A stretch of 64,000 bases of DNA from Pseudeuparius sepicola (taxonomy: Eukaryota; Arthropoda; Insecta; Coleoptera; Anthribidae), in NCBI GenBank assembly GCA_963920635.1, contig OY987301.1, positions 54,132,560-54,196,559 on the forward strand, written 5' to 3'. Position numbers and translations under genes: made by a program. The notes under the pieces were generated by a model. That model ran no database searches, was not told the DNA's origin, and saw only the letters and a list, made by a program, of their open reading frames with translations. How positions within the stretch are numbered: the first letter of the stretch is position 1; the number at the start of each line of letters is the position of its first letter. This document shows, piece after piece, positions 31,934 to 43,368 of this stretch.

Positions 31934-33393
31934 TACAGGATGAGTTTTTTCGATGCCCACTATGGGGATCTCTGAAACTAGCAGAGCTAGAACAAAGGTT
32001 AAATGGGGAAAGAATTGCAGTTTTGAATGTTCAATCTAATGCCCCTTTTGGATTTTTAAAAAGTCCGTGGCTCACTAGTTATTTTGAAAAGAGTGATTTT
32101 TTGATATTTCATCAGGTCTTTGTAGCTCCGTTATTTCTGATTGTACAGAAAAACTATATAGACAAAAATTGTAGATAATTTTGGGCTTAATAAGATAATA
32201 TAATCCAATTTTTTATGTTGTTTGTGCTTTTTGAGATATGACATAAATTTGTGTTTTTTTTTAAATGTAAATCATAATTGGCTGTGGCCTTATCAAATCG
32301 GCCATTTTTTGAGCTTTCCAAAAATATAATACTCGGCATTGTTAAAATAACTATGGCTAATTTTCTGCTTTTTTTAAATTTTTACATAGTCAGCCATGGA
32401 ATATTTTCATAATTACGTTCTATTTTATAATAAGACATACTTCAAACTTTCAAATATTTTGTTTTAAGCTGGTATCAAAATGTAACAAAATAAAACAAAA
32501 AATATCATGATGGAGCTCCACCACATAATTATTTGTCCGTAAGAAATTACCCAGATCAGCTCTATCCAAATAGTTGGAGAGGGAGAAATAGACCTATTTC
32601 CTGGCAGCCCCGATCCCCCGATCTGTCTGTTTTGGAATTCTTTCTGTGGGGAACAGTACAAAATAAAGTATGAGGCAGTTGTTGAATTAAGAGCAGCTGT
32701 TTTAGAAGCAATTGCCAGTATTGACAGGCGCTCTCCAAGAAAGGCGACAAATTCAGTTTTAAAAAGATGCAATATTTGCAAAAATTATAATGGTGGATTG
32801 TTTGAACACCTTTTTTATTTTAAAAGGTGACCTTTAAAATAATAATTTGAACTTGAGTTTTTTTATTTTTGTTTTATTTTGTTACATTTTGTTACCAGCT
32901 GAAAACAAAATATTAGAAAGTTTGAAGTATGTCTAATTATGAAATAGAACGTAATTATGAAAATATTCCATGTGAAAATTAAAAAAAAATAGATAATAAA
33001 TAATTAGCCATAGCTCTTTTATTTTTTATAATAACTATGCCCAGTATTATATCTTTGGAAAGCTCAAAAAATGGCCGATTTTATAAGGCCACAGCCAACT
33101 ATGATTTACATTAAAAAAAAACACAAGTTTATGTCATATCTCAAAAATCACATACAACATAAAATATTATTAAGCCCAAAATTATCTACAATTTTTGTCT
33201 CTACAGTTTTTCTTTATAATCAGAAATAACGGAGCTACAGAAATCTGATTAAATAGGAAAAAATAATTTTTTCCAAAATATCTAGTGAGCCATGAACTTT
33301 TTTAAAAATCCAAAAGGGGCATTTAACCTTTCTTCTGGCTCTGCTAGTTTCCGAGATCCCCATAGTGGGCATCAAAAAAACTCACCTTGTATA
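31934..33393 (+). mobile_element. Mariner-like derivative with very long TIRs, copy 1
   Basis: Ends TACAGGATGAG and CTCACCTTGTA with flanking TA. About 460 bp at each end form an inverted repeat (gatgcccactatggggatct and its complement, then a matching series inward). The centre holds a transposase relic. The second copy is at 36,107-37,789. Confidence 0.78.
32509..32830 (+). pseudogene. Mariner-like transposase C-terminal relic, copy 1
   Basis: The frame from 32,509 reads DGAPPHNYLSV, then RSPDLSVLEFFLWG: the second catalytic Asp and third acidic region of a Tc1/mariner-type DDE transposase. It then hits a TGA, and the C-terminus continues in a shifted frame (RAAVLEAIASID, ending near 32,830). 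The N-terminal DNA-binding part and first catalytic Asp are absent. Confidence 0.72.
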
Positions 33394-34560
33394 AAAAAAA
33401 ACAAAAAATAATAAATTTTTTAATAGGTATAACGTTTTTAATAAACGCATTGAAAAAACGTGGGGCGCATGCGCAGATAATAATAATAATAATTTGATGC
33501 ACGCACGTAAGTCACTAACAGTTTATTGTAGGTATCTATTGCATTGCAAATACCTAATGTTTTCCAATGTCAGCTAGTCAGCTATTTCTCTACACTCCTT
33601 ACTATTATCTATAGCACGCGCCCCACGTTTGTCTTATTCTCGAACTGTGCAGGACTAATGCGTCACTGTTAAAAAAAATGCCAAACATACCCGAAATTCG
33701 ACTATATTCGGTTAAGAATTTCGAGTATCTCCGCCGCTCAAAAATAATTCGAAAGACACAACGACGATTGAGGCATTCGATAACATTATTTTATGACTAC
33801 TTTCAAGTCGAGACGTTTGTTCGTTTGGCTATGATTTGAAAACTACGAACCCATTGCCCGGCAATAAAATGATCCGTGAATTGGCCATCCGAGCAGGAAT
33901 TAGACGTACGGAGATAGACGGGCGGGCGGGCGTTCGCTGGAACTCGGGGTTCCCCTACTCCCCCTACTTTGGCCTACCTCACCGGGCTCGGGAACCACGT
34001 CAGGGGAACTTTCAATCGATATCAGATGTTTCATTTTTCATTTTATTAGTCTCAGTCTCCCTTATTTGTGTTTCGCTTGTTTTGAATGTTAGAATATTAC
34101 ATTATGTATATATGTCGACTGGCATATAATAATACTCATTATTATTATTATTCCTCCAGGAATAATAAATAAATAATTATTATTCACAAAGTACTTTTTG
34201 CTTTTGTGTAAAATGGTTTAATTCCTAGGGCATAAAATGGCCTGGTCGTGCAAAAAGAGTAAATTTAAATTCTAGACCAAATTGTGCGCTTGATTTTTAC
34301 TTTAAAAATGTGATAGGTACAAGTAGTATTTTTGTCAAATAAATGGGTCATGTGAAGCATTTTTTGAAAACGAATAATATCCTATGTAATACGATTATTG
34401 TGTCAAATCGCTGCATGATAAAAGCTAATTTATATACTTTCCAGAGGGATCGATAAGAATTCTGACACCCAGTCAGTTTTAGAAACTTCTTCGTTAGAAG
34501 ATTGTTCGAAAGTCATTTGAGTTGAAAATCGGGCAAAATAAAAATAGAAGGTACATTTTA
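33394..34560. other. Spacer, partly duplicated
   Basis: 33,394-33,632 is repeated at 37,790-38,030 (flank of the duplicated segment). The rest has a TAA/ATT microsatellite palindrome near 34,135-34,180 and a GC-rich patch (33,920-34,010) without a recognisable gene. Confidence 0.45.
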
Positions 34561-34908
34561 TTATTCCAGTCTGTCGAATTTATGACATTTTAATACATTT
34601 TTTAGGATGTTCGATAATTCAGATTTGTCAGAAGGTTCTGAAACTGAACGGCAGTCATTGCAAGAATACCTATAATATTTGATAATGATGTCGCAACAGT
34701 CACAGTGAAACCAATAGGAGTAATTTGTGGGCTTGTGTGCTTTTATTCCCGTACCTAATATGGTTCCCAGAATTTGAGAGAGGGGTACTAGGGTACTAAC
34801 ACATATTTTGCATTTTGCACACTTATTATTCGGATTTAGGTATAAGTGCAGGTGCATAGGGTTTGAGAAACAAACTTTCTGGGAAAAACAGGGCTTTGAA
34901 TGAAACAT
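34561..34908 (-). CDS. Hypothetical Cys-rich ORF
   Basis: 115 codons with spaced cysteines (CAKCKIC, then FHCDCCD, then SCNDC), which could bind zinc, and an acidic Ser-rich tail. I do not recognise it. The 5' part (34,818-34,908) lies in a 366 bp tandem duplication, so it may be a chance frame or an exon relic. Confidence 0.2.
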   Translation of the reverse strand: MFHSKPCFSQKVCFSNPMHLHLYLNPNNKCAKCKICVSTLVPLSQILGTILGTGIKAHKPTNYSYWFHCDCCDIIIKYYRYSCNDCRSVSEPSDKSELSNILKNVLKCHKFDRLE

Positions 34909-35600
34909 TTACAAGGGATTAGGAATTAATAGCTCCTATCTCAAAACTATTACTCTATTTAAAAACGGAGACCGGTTTCGCAACTCTATAAATTTACCTA
35001 CATCCTCACGGCAGGTAGTAGGTATATGTATAAATAAATAAAGAACCTTTACTTACCTAGCCATTATATATTTGAAATATATACATTCAGCCACAAGTCA
35101 AAGTGGAAACAATTAAAAACATTTACATAATTATAACCTTTTTTCAAGTATCTCCTTCAAATTTCCTGGAAGCTCTTGGACTATAAGTTATTTATTTACT
35201 TTTTTAAATCTTATATTTCTTATATACACTTATTATTCGGATTTAGGTATAAGTGCAGGTGCATAGGGTTTGAGAAACAAACTTTCTGGGAAAAACAGGG
35301 CTTTGAATGAAACATTTACAAGGGATTAGGAATTAATAGCTCCTATCTCAAAACTATTACTCTCTTTAAAAAGGGAGACCGGTTTCGCAACTCTATAAAT
35401 TTACCTACATCCTCACGGCAGGTAGTAGGTATATGTATAAATAAATAAAGAACCTTTACTTACCTAGCCATTATATATTTGAAATATATACATTCAGCCA
35501 CAAGTCAAAGTGGAAACAATTAAAAACATTTACATAATTATAACCTTTTTTCAAGTATCTCCTTCAAATTTCCTGGAAGCTCTTGGACTATAAGTGATTA
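34818..35600 (+). repeat. Direct tandem duplication, about 370-bp unit
   Basis: 34,818-35,185 and 35,224-35,595 are near-identical (from acttattattcggatttagg to ggaagctcttggactataag), separated by about 40 bp of AT-rich sequence. The only differences I noticed are single-base. Confidence 0.82.
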
Positions 35601-36106
35601 TCCTTTATTTATTTACTTTTTTAAATCTTATATTGTAGTCCTTGATGATGTAATTTTATAGATTAACGAAACCGCTTACTGTTTTTAAATAAACAAATCA
35701 TAGTTGTGATATAATATTATACCTATGGCCTATTCACTCTAATCCCTATATGTTCTCAGTAACATTTTGATGTGAAAGCTACACAAAGTGCACTTTTCTA
35801 AAAAAGTGGGAAAATGCCAAAAAAAACAAAGTAGGCCTAGACTTTCGAAATTTCGCAAACCTACTCAGTTTTTCATTCTGGACAAGTTTTCTTAATAACA
35901 TTTTGTCGTAAAACCTACAAAAAGGTATTTTAATGATGTGGAAAATAAGGTTTTTCATCCAAGGCATACGTGATTTCTCGTAAGTAAAATTAAGTCACAA
36001 ATTAGTTTCAAGCCAAGCAGGGCTGATCCCAGATGCTCAAATTTCAACTAGATTTTTTTTTGTTATTTACACCTTATATTTTGAACTCAATCTGTGGAAA
36101 CACTGT

Positions 36107-37789
36107 ATACAGGATGAGTTTTTTCGATGCCCACTATGGGGATCTCTGAAACTAGCAGAGCTAGAACAAAGGTTAAATGGGGAAGGAATTGCAGTTTTGA
36201 ATGTTCAATATAATGCCCCTTTTGGATTTTTAAAAAGTTCGTGGCTCACTAGTTATTTTGAAAAGAGTGATTTTTTTGATATTGCATCAGGTCTTTGTAG
36301 CTCCGTTATTTCTGATTGTACAGAAAAACTACATAGACAAAAATTGTAGATAATTTTGGGCTTAATAAGATAATATAATCCAATTTTTTATGTTGTTTGT
36401 GCTTTTTGAGATATGACATAAATTTGTGTTTTTTTAAATGTAAATCATAATTGGCTGTGGCCTTATCAAATCGGCCATTTTTTGAGCTTTCCAAAAATAT
36501 AATACTCGGCATAGTTAAAAGAACTATGGCTAATTTTCTGATTTTTTTTTTTTTAAATTTTTATATAGTCAGCCATGGAATATTTTCATAATTACGTTCT
36601 ATTTTATAATAAGACATACTTCAAACTTTCAAATATTTTGTTTTAAGCTGGTATCAAAATGTAACAAAATAAAACAAAAAATATCATGATGGAGCTCCAC
36701 TACATAATTATTTGTCCGTAAGAAATTACCCAGATCAGCTCTATCCAAATAGTTGGAGAGGGAGAAATATACCTAATTCCTGGCAGCCTCGATCCCCCGA
36801 TCTGTCTGTTTTGGAATTATTTTTGTAGGGAACAGTACAAAATAAAGTATGAGGCAATTGTTGAATTAAGAGCAGCTGTTTTAGAAGCAATTGCCAGTAT
36901 TGACAGGCGCTCTCTAAGAAAGGCGACAAATTCAGTTTTAAAAAGATGCAATATTTGCAAAAATGATAATGGTGGATTGTTTGAACACCTTTTTTATTTT
37001 AAAAGGTGACCTTTAAAATAATAATAATTTGAACTTGAGTTTTTTTATTTTTGTTTTATTTTGTTACATTTTGTTACCAGCTGTTTTAGAAGCAATTGCC
37101 AGTATTGGCAGGCGCTCTCTAAGAAAGGCGACAAATTCAGTTTTAAAAAGATGCAATATTTGCAAAAATGATAATGGTGGATTGTTTGAACACCTTTTTT
37201 ATTTTAAAAGGTGACCTTTAAAATAATAATAATTTGAACTTGAGTTTTTTTATTTTTGTTTTATTTTGTTACATTTTGTTACCAGCTGAAAACAAAATAT
37301 TAGAAAGTTTGAAGTATGTCTAATTATGAAATAGAACGTAATTATGAAAATATTCCATGGCTGACTATGTGAAAATTTAAAAAAAATAGAAAATTAGCCA
37401 TAGCTCTTTTATTTTTTATAATAACTATGCCCAGTATTATATCTTTGGAAAGCTTAAAAAATGGCCGATTTTATAAGGCCACAGCCAACTATGATGATGA
37501 TTTACATTAAAAAAAAACACAAGTTTATGTCATATCTCAAAAATCACATACAACATAAAATATTATTAAGCCCAAAATTATCTACAATTTTTGTCTCTAC
37601 AGTTTTTCTTTATAATCAGAAATAACGGAGCTACAGAAATCTGATTAAATAGGAAAAAATAATTTTTTCCAAAATATCTAGTGAGCCATGAACTTTTTTA
37701 AAAATCCAAAAGGGGCATTTAACCTTTCTTCTGGCTCTGCTAGTTTCCGAGATCCCCATAGTGGGCATCAAAAAAACTCACCTTGTATA
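36107..37789 (+). mobile_element. Mariner-like derivative with long TIRs, copy 2
   Basis: Same ends and inner inverted repeats as 31,934-33,393. It differs by a tandem duplication of about 206 bp (36,873-37,078 repeated at 37,079-37,284). Confidence 0.76.
36688..37215 (+). pseudogene. Mariner-like transposase relic, copy 2
   Basis: Counterpart of 32,509-32,830. DGAPLHNYLSV-type start, RSPDLSVLE, then a TAG where the first copy has a Trp codon, and a shifted C-terminal part that is present twice because of the local tandem duplication. Confidence 0.68.
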
Positions 37790-38040
37790 AAAAAAAACAA
37801 AAAATAATAAATTTTTTAATAGGTATAACGTTTTTAATAAACGCACTGAAAAAACGTGGGGCGCATGCAATAGATAATAATAATGATAATTTGATGCACG
37901 CACGTAAGTCACTAACAGTTTATTCTAGGTATCTATTGCATTGCAAATACCTAATGTTTTCCAATGTCAGCTAGTCAGCTCTTTCTCTACACTCCTTACT
38001 ATTATCTATAGCACGCGCCCCACGTTTGTCGAATATACGG

Positions 38041-38320
38041 AAGCGTGGAAGGGCCACGTATATTTTTTTTTAATTCAGATTTTTTTTCTCAAAATGTGTA
38101 CTTTATTCTCAAAATATTTAGATTTTTCTTAAAATTTTAAGATTTTTTTACTTTTTTCTCTAAATTTTAAAATTCAGAGAAAAAGTCTGACTTTTAAAAT
38201 TCGGAGAAAAAAGTCAAAACTTTGAGAAAAATCAACCAAAATTTTGAGAATAAAGTAAACATTTTAAGAAAGAAAACCTGAATTTAAAAAAAAGACTACG
38301 TGGCTCTTCTACGTTTCAGT
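38041..38320. mobile_element. Palindromic MITE-like element
   Basis: About 280 bp. The left arm (ggccacgtatattttttttt, ttcag, ctttattctcaaaat) and the reverse complement of the right arm match almost to the centre, so the single strand would fold into one long hairpin. It is AT-rich with no frame. Confidence 0.55.
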
Positions 38321-39203
38321 ACGAATCTTTATGGGGGCTAGGATTATTTCATATTTGTGTTATAAAAAGCATTCTCGTGGGGACTGCCGGGAGCGGGGCA
38401 GCAGGCAGTGGGGCGCTCAGGCTAAGAGGGCGGGGGGGGGGAAGGGCATCGCTCCCCCGCCCCCACCTAGCTACGCCACTGAGTAAATATGTACTCGTAG
38501 AATATAATATGGCAATTGTTTTTGTTGTTGAAAGTCCTAAAATGCACCAAATAATACGTGGTTCAATTTTTAGACCTAGTCCAGTAGCACCCTGTAGAGC
38601 AACGCAAATATTTGACTTGCTCATACTTTTGTAATACCTAAAAAAAATGTTGATAAAAAGCAGTCAGTAGTCAGTAGGGAGAAGTTAGTAAGAAGGTTTA
38701 TTAGATTTGGTGGCCAGAATTGTGCTTTTTATCAACATTTTTTGAAGTATTGCTAGTTTCAAAATAATTATTTTTGGATTGTTTAATTATTGGCAGTTGC
38801 AGGTGCCCGTAGCAGTTAAAAATATGGTATTCAAATAATGTTGCGAAGTCACAACTTGAAGATCCTGGATCTTTTGGATGGACTCCAGTAAACCTAAACT
38901 GGCTTCACATATATTTTCCTCTCAAGAATCCATACCACCGCCAAAGTTTAAGCGTTTTTGTTTCGACAAAAACTGTAATACTAAAAATTGCAACTGTATC
39001 TGTATGATAAATAAAATAAGCAGGTGGTTGTTTGTTCACCTGCGGCAACTGTAATTACTGCTCAAAAATTGCCAAAAATTAACCATTTTGGTTATTTTAT
39101 TTCTTATTTTATTTTATTGGTCTGCTTGAACCCACATTATTTGGTCTAAAATTATCAATTTATTTTACTAGCGATCTGTTATAGAATAGTCTACATGCTA
39201 CAC
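38321..39203. other. Unassigned DNA with small palindromes
   Basis: A CACTG-type end (ctacgccactg, 38,472-38,482) next to a G/C run may be a transposon terminus. Arms aatgttgataaaaagca at 38,647 and their complement at 38,727 form a ~110 bp inverted pair. No gene is seen. Confidence 0.35.
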
Positions 39204-39385
39204 GGAGAGGTAAAACTATCACAAGCCGTATATCTAAGAGTAGTTCCAAATAGTTTATGGTTTATGTAAATGCTCCCAGAGACGTACCTACCTTATAGCA
39301 GAGAGTTCTCCCTGAGAGGGTTTACATTGGCAAACTATTAGGAACTACTCTCAGATATATATACTTTTGGTAGTTTCACTTGCGC
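39204..39385. mobile_element. Short palindromic element
   Basis: The left arm (gaggtaaaactatcac and cttaagagtagttcc-like) mirrors the right arm (ggaactactctcagatat and tggtagtttcac), about 180 bp in all. MITE-like; family not known to me. Confidence 0.45.
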
Positions 39386-39996
39386 ATGTAAACTACGCAT
39401 TAGTTGTTGAGACATGCCTGCCACGCTTGCATATTCTCACGCAAGGGATTAATTTTGCGTTCCACGTGAGTAGCGCCCGCCACAAAAAATGCACAGGTCA
39501 AAAACTATAGGCGCTATAGGTAATTTTTTTACCAAGAACTTCTTTCATGTTGTGGGCACATTTCTCTCGCAGCATGTAGATAAAAAATTCCACAAACAAA
39601 AAAGTTTCTCGCTTAGTGAAAATTTCATTACACTTTTTAAACATTATACACATAAACATTATTGGACAACAACAATGGCATTCATTGTAAGCGCTCATAT
39701 TATGTTAGCTTCAATTTAAAAAAAATATATAGCTCCACTACTCTTAAAGATATGACGATGGAAACGTATAAAAACACAATTTCCGTAAATTGCCAATTTT
39801 GACAGTTTTTCCGAAATAAAAATGGTCTCGACCACAAAAAAATTTCGTAAATCGCCATTTCGTATACAGAGTGATGTACTTAACAACACCTATAGGGTCT
39901 GATCTAGTTCTACCTTGAAAAAAATTTTTGACGACTTTTTAGCTCGATTTCGCTCCACTAATAGGTTCTTTTGCAATTTAATTTTAAAATTCAAGT
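39386..39996. other. Unassigned DNA
   Basis: AT-rich, no supported gene. Two short overlapping frames (39,489-39,719) on opposite strands have no domain. Confidence 0.35.
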
Positions 39997-41778
39997 TACC
40001 CAAGTAACATTTAAAGTTGCATAAAACACGTGAAGACGTTGTTGCGACCAATAATACAACTTGTCTATAGACGTATCGTCCTTTTTACAACTCCTTTATG
40101 ACTGAATATGGACTGTTGAAAACGAGTTTTCATGACTTTTCATTCAACTTTTATCTAACTTAATTGGATATGACTTTTATAAGTCCATAAGGTCGTGTAA
40201 ATTCAAAGATACCTTAACGTCATAAAGAAGTAGCTCTAAAGTTGTGAAGATCTCTATTATAATACCTTCCTATTACCAATTGGTCGTAAATATGGAACGT
40301 AGTGTCATATTGTGCAGTGTTTGCTTGTAATACGAAGACATTTCATTCTGTCTCGGCCGTAAGTGGCAAAAACGAAATTATACGTTGGTGATATTATGCA
40401 ATAAAATATCTCGGTTTTTGACAATTGTACTCAACGGAATCTATTGAGAATTTTTATTTACTGTGGAAATTATAAATATAGCTCGAAAATTTACAACGCG
40501 CCTTTAAAATAATGGAAATTAAAGGAAATGAAAGAAAAAATGTAAAATATGAACGTGCTTTAAATTAAAATTTAAAGTGCTTCAGTTGTACAGGATCGTT
40601 CGATATGTCGAAAATACATGTTTTCCACTCAAATTTCTATGATTTGTGCCCACAAATTAAATTCGAAGTTTTGCCACTTTCGTAAGACAAACATGGTGTC
40701 CTATTTAACTGAATTTCTGATGGCAAACATGGCCGACGGTGCTTATATGACTTATTAGTAGTTGTAAAACTTCAGTCAAACTACTAAGAGGTCATAAATA
40801 GTTCTAAAACTGTCAAACGACTATTAAGAGGTTATAAATCGACTAAAACTAAAATCAAAATTACAGAATAAGTATTTATATGCGCATGCGCGTGGAGGGC
40901 TGTTTTTAGAAATTTCTGCAGTCCGGGGTAGGTGCCTCGTCAAGTTCGTAGTAGTGCTAGTAGTAGTTATATAAAAAAATAAAGATTTGTATGACAAAAC
41001 TGATTTAATTCCAAATTTTTGTAACTGCTCGTCTATAACTTCCTGAGCATTTGTATTTGCCCAGTCTTTTGTAAAACTCACAATAATTTTTAACAGATGC
41101 TGATATGCTTATACTGTAGATATTTATTACTGCATTACATTTACTGTATGATATATGGCACATCATAATATGATACATATTATGATACAATAAATTAAGT
41201 CTCAATTTTACTAATGACCCTACGAAAGTCGTATAAAGGTATTTTATTAAAATTACCACTTACTGGGGTCATATTGAGGTTGAAATTAATATTAACGCGC
41301 ATGTGCACTACTTTCTTACCGTCATGTTCTCATTTCTATGTTGTATTAAGATCTTGCTTAAGACTATTCTACAACATCTATGACTTCCACTTACTGATGT
41401 CTTATAATATATATTTAAATCGTCTTTATACGACTATAGCTCCACCAAGTTTTAATGTGGTCAAATTATTTTCTTTACAACCGTCGTACATCTATATTTC
41501 TAAAGTCGTAAAAGTTGTTGTTTTCTCAACGACGGAGATCTCTTTACAACCTTATAATAACCTTTGAAAGACTATATAATGTTGACGTTAAAGTAACCAT
41601 GTTATGCCTGCTTTAAGACTTTTATAGAACAATTACTTTCACCGAGTAAATAACATCCTAGCAACTACCTACTATAAGACCTATAGTTATTTTGTCTACC
41701 CTAAGCGACAATTTTATAACCCTCATACAACTATTTGGACTTAAGATAAATAATTATAACTTAAAATGTTACTTGGGT
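39997..41778. mobile_element. Candidate TIR element, ACCCAAGTAACATTT ends
   Basis: The left end acccaagtaacatttaaagtt (first 20 bases shown: acccaagtaacatttaaagt) has its near-complement at 41,756-41,778. The 1.78 kb interior carries many related short tracts (for example ttgtaaa and cgactataa variants on both strands) but no recognisable transposase. It may be a large non-autonomous element; the target duplication is unclear. Confidence 0.45.
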
Positions 41779-42019
41779 AGCTTATTAGTCAACGTGAACC
41801 AAATCAAAAAGATAGACATGATTTGGGAAGCAACAAATGGAAGTCCAGGCAGGAGCCAATAGCACATTTACAGTTTCAGTCAGCACATCTCCTGGATTTG
41901 TGGCTTGTACTAACGTCGCCACGAAGGCTGCTAAAGCGACCTACGTGGGAATCTACATAATATCTGCATATCTCTCATACGTTACACCGAACTGATGATT
42001 GCCAAATAGCACAAAACAC

Positions 42020-42612
42020 TTGTATACGGTTACTACTTTTTTGTTGTTTTTGAGTGCTTGCCCATTACCACTTCTTCTTGTATGTAAAAACTTTCACACT
42101 TACTAATCTTACATCCTTATTCTAATTTAAGTATTTTGTTTATAACTACACTCAATAATCTACATTTAAATTTAAATAATATCTCAACCAAAATAGTCGT
42201 CCAAGGTTATTACGATAGCCTCTACTTAATTCTCTGGCGCTTAGATGAAACATTGGATTAAAATATTGGGAGCGCCACATGAACCCTACAATGGTTCCTG
42301 AAAATACATGGCGTTTAAAATAACTTCCTTAATCGTTGTGAAGCAATGGTTTTCATTTTTTTACGTTGGACGCTCAGTGAACCTACAAATAAATTATGTG
42401 CCACGTGGACTCTTAAATAAATTCTCGAAATACTGGGCGTATATGGCCGGACGCCGCGTGAGAACGTTTTTAGACTGGACGCCCAGTGATGCTCTATATA
42501 TATATATATGATGTAAGATTAGTGAGTGTAAATGTAACAATTACAAGAAAAGGCGATAATGGGCAAACACTCAAAGTTAACAAAAAGAAAAAACCAGTAA
42601 CCGCATACAATG
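42020..42612. mobile_element. TIR element with about 100 bp arms
   Basis: 42,020-42,115 and the reverse complement of 42,512-42,612 match with scattered changes (shared cactaatcttacatc, tttgcccatta and gcggtta/cggtta). The middle contains ggacgcccagtg-like repeats and a (TA)n run at 42,497-42,509. Confidence 0.6.
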
Positions 42613-42615
42613 ATG

Positions 42616-42618
<3 letters not shown>

Positions 42619-42667
<49 letters not shown>
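42619..42667. repeat. (AT)n microsatellite
   Basis: About 24 uninterrupted AT units immediately right of the TIR element. Confidence 0.95.
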
Positions 42668-42669
<2 letters not shown>

Positions 42670-43368
42670 TTTTAATTTAGTTTCTAGTATTTATATACAA
42701 TTTCATAGAAATTGGTGTACCTCGCGAAAATTTCCTCAATAATGACACAGTCTAGACGTAGCTTTGTTTATGCCGAAAGAAACACCTATACTACACGACA
42801 GAACTCTTATTTTTGTCGATATATTTAATTATTTATGCTAACTCAGAAACGGGAGATACAGAGCATATATTTAAGTTCTGGTGAATGCACTGGGACAGAA
42901 GAAATATAATTTAATTTCATACTCTTGAGTGCTATATTAATTATTATTTTGTTAGTAAAACCTCTCGGCTTCCATTTATTCAGGTAGAACATCCCGAACT
43001 AAAATTTTTTAGAGATAAAAATTTTGGTAGGTTATTATTATGCTTAATATGTCAGTACTGTGCAGCGGTAAATAACCTGTAATTTTATACTCTGGTCATT
43101 CTAAAAAAAAGTCTGTATTCAGAATTTGCGGTAAAGTTCTTTTCAATTTTTTTTTAAATAGAAAAAATAAAAAAGCGTATTGTAGACAATTTATTTATTT
43201 ATTTAAATGCTTTGCTATATATAATCGTTAATGTACCAATAATATAACTCACATAATGTAATGTTTCTTTATCATACACATATTATTATATAAATAAATA
43301 TAATAATAAAAAAAATCAAAGAAATTATAAAAATTGTTACATATAAAAGTACTAAACAACATGAACAT
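42668..43368. other. AT-rich spacer left of PolB
   Basis: No gene seen. It may contain the downstream region of the minus-strand polymerase gene; AATAAA-like signals are frequent because of the base composition. Confidence 0.4.

Larger units (their letters stand above)
35756..38030 (+). repeat. Segmental duplication of 31,577-33,632
   Basis: The whole segment, including flanks on both sides of the mariner-like element, matches the earlier copy with few changes. It is longer because of an internal 206 bp tandem duplication and a short gat insertion. Confidence 0.82.

Noticed and set aside
38377..38634. Opposing 85- and 91-codon frames over a G/C run
   Set aside because: Low-complexity Gly/Pro/Arg translation of a GC-rich transposon-end-like patch.
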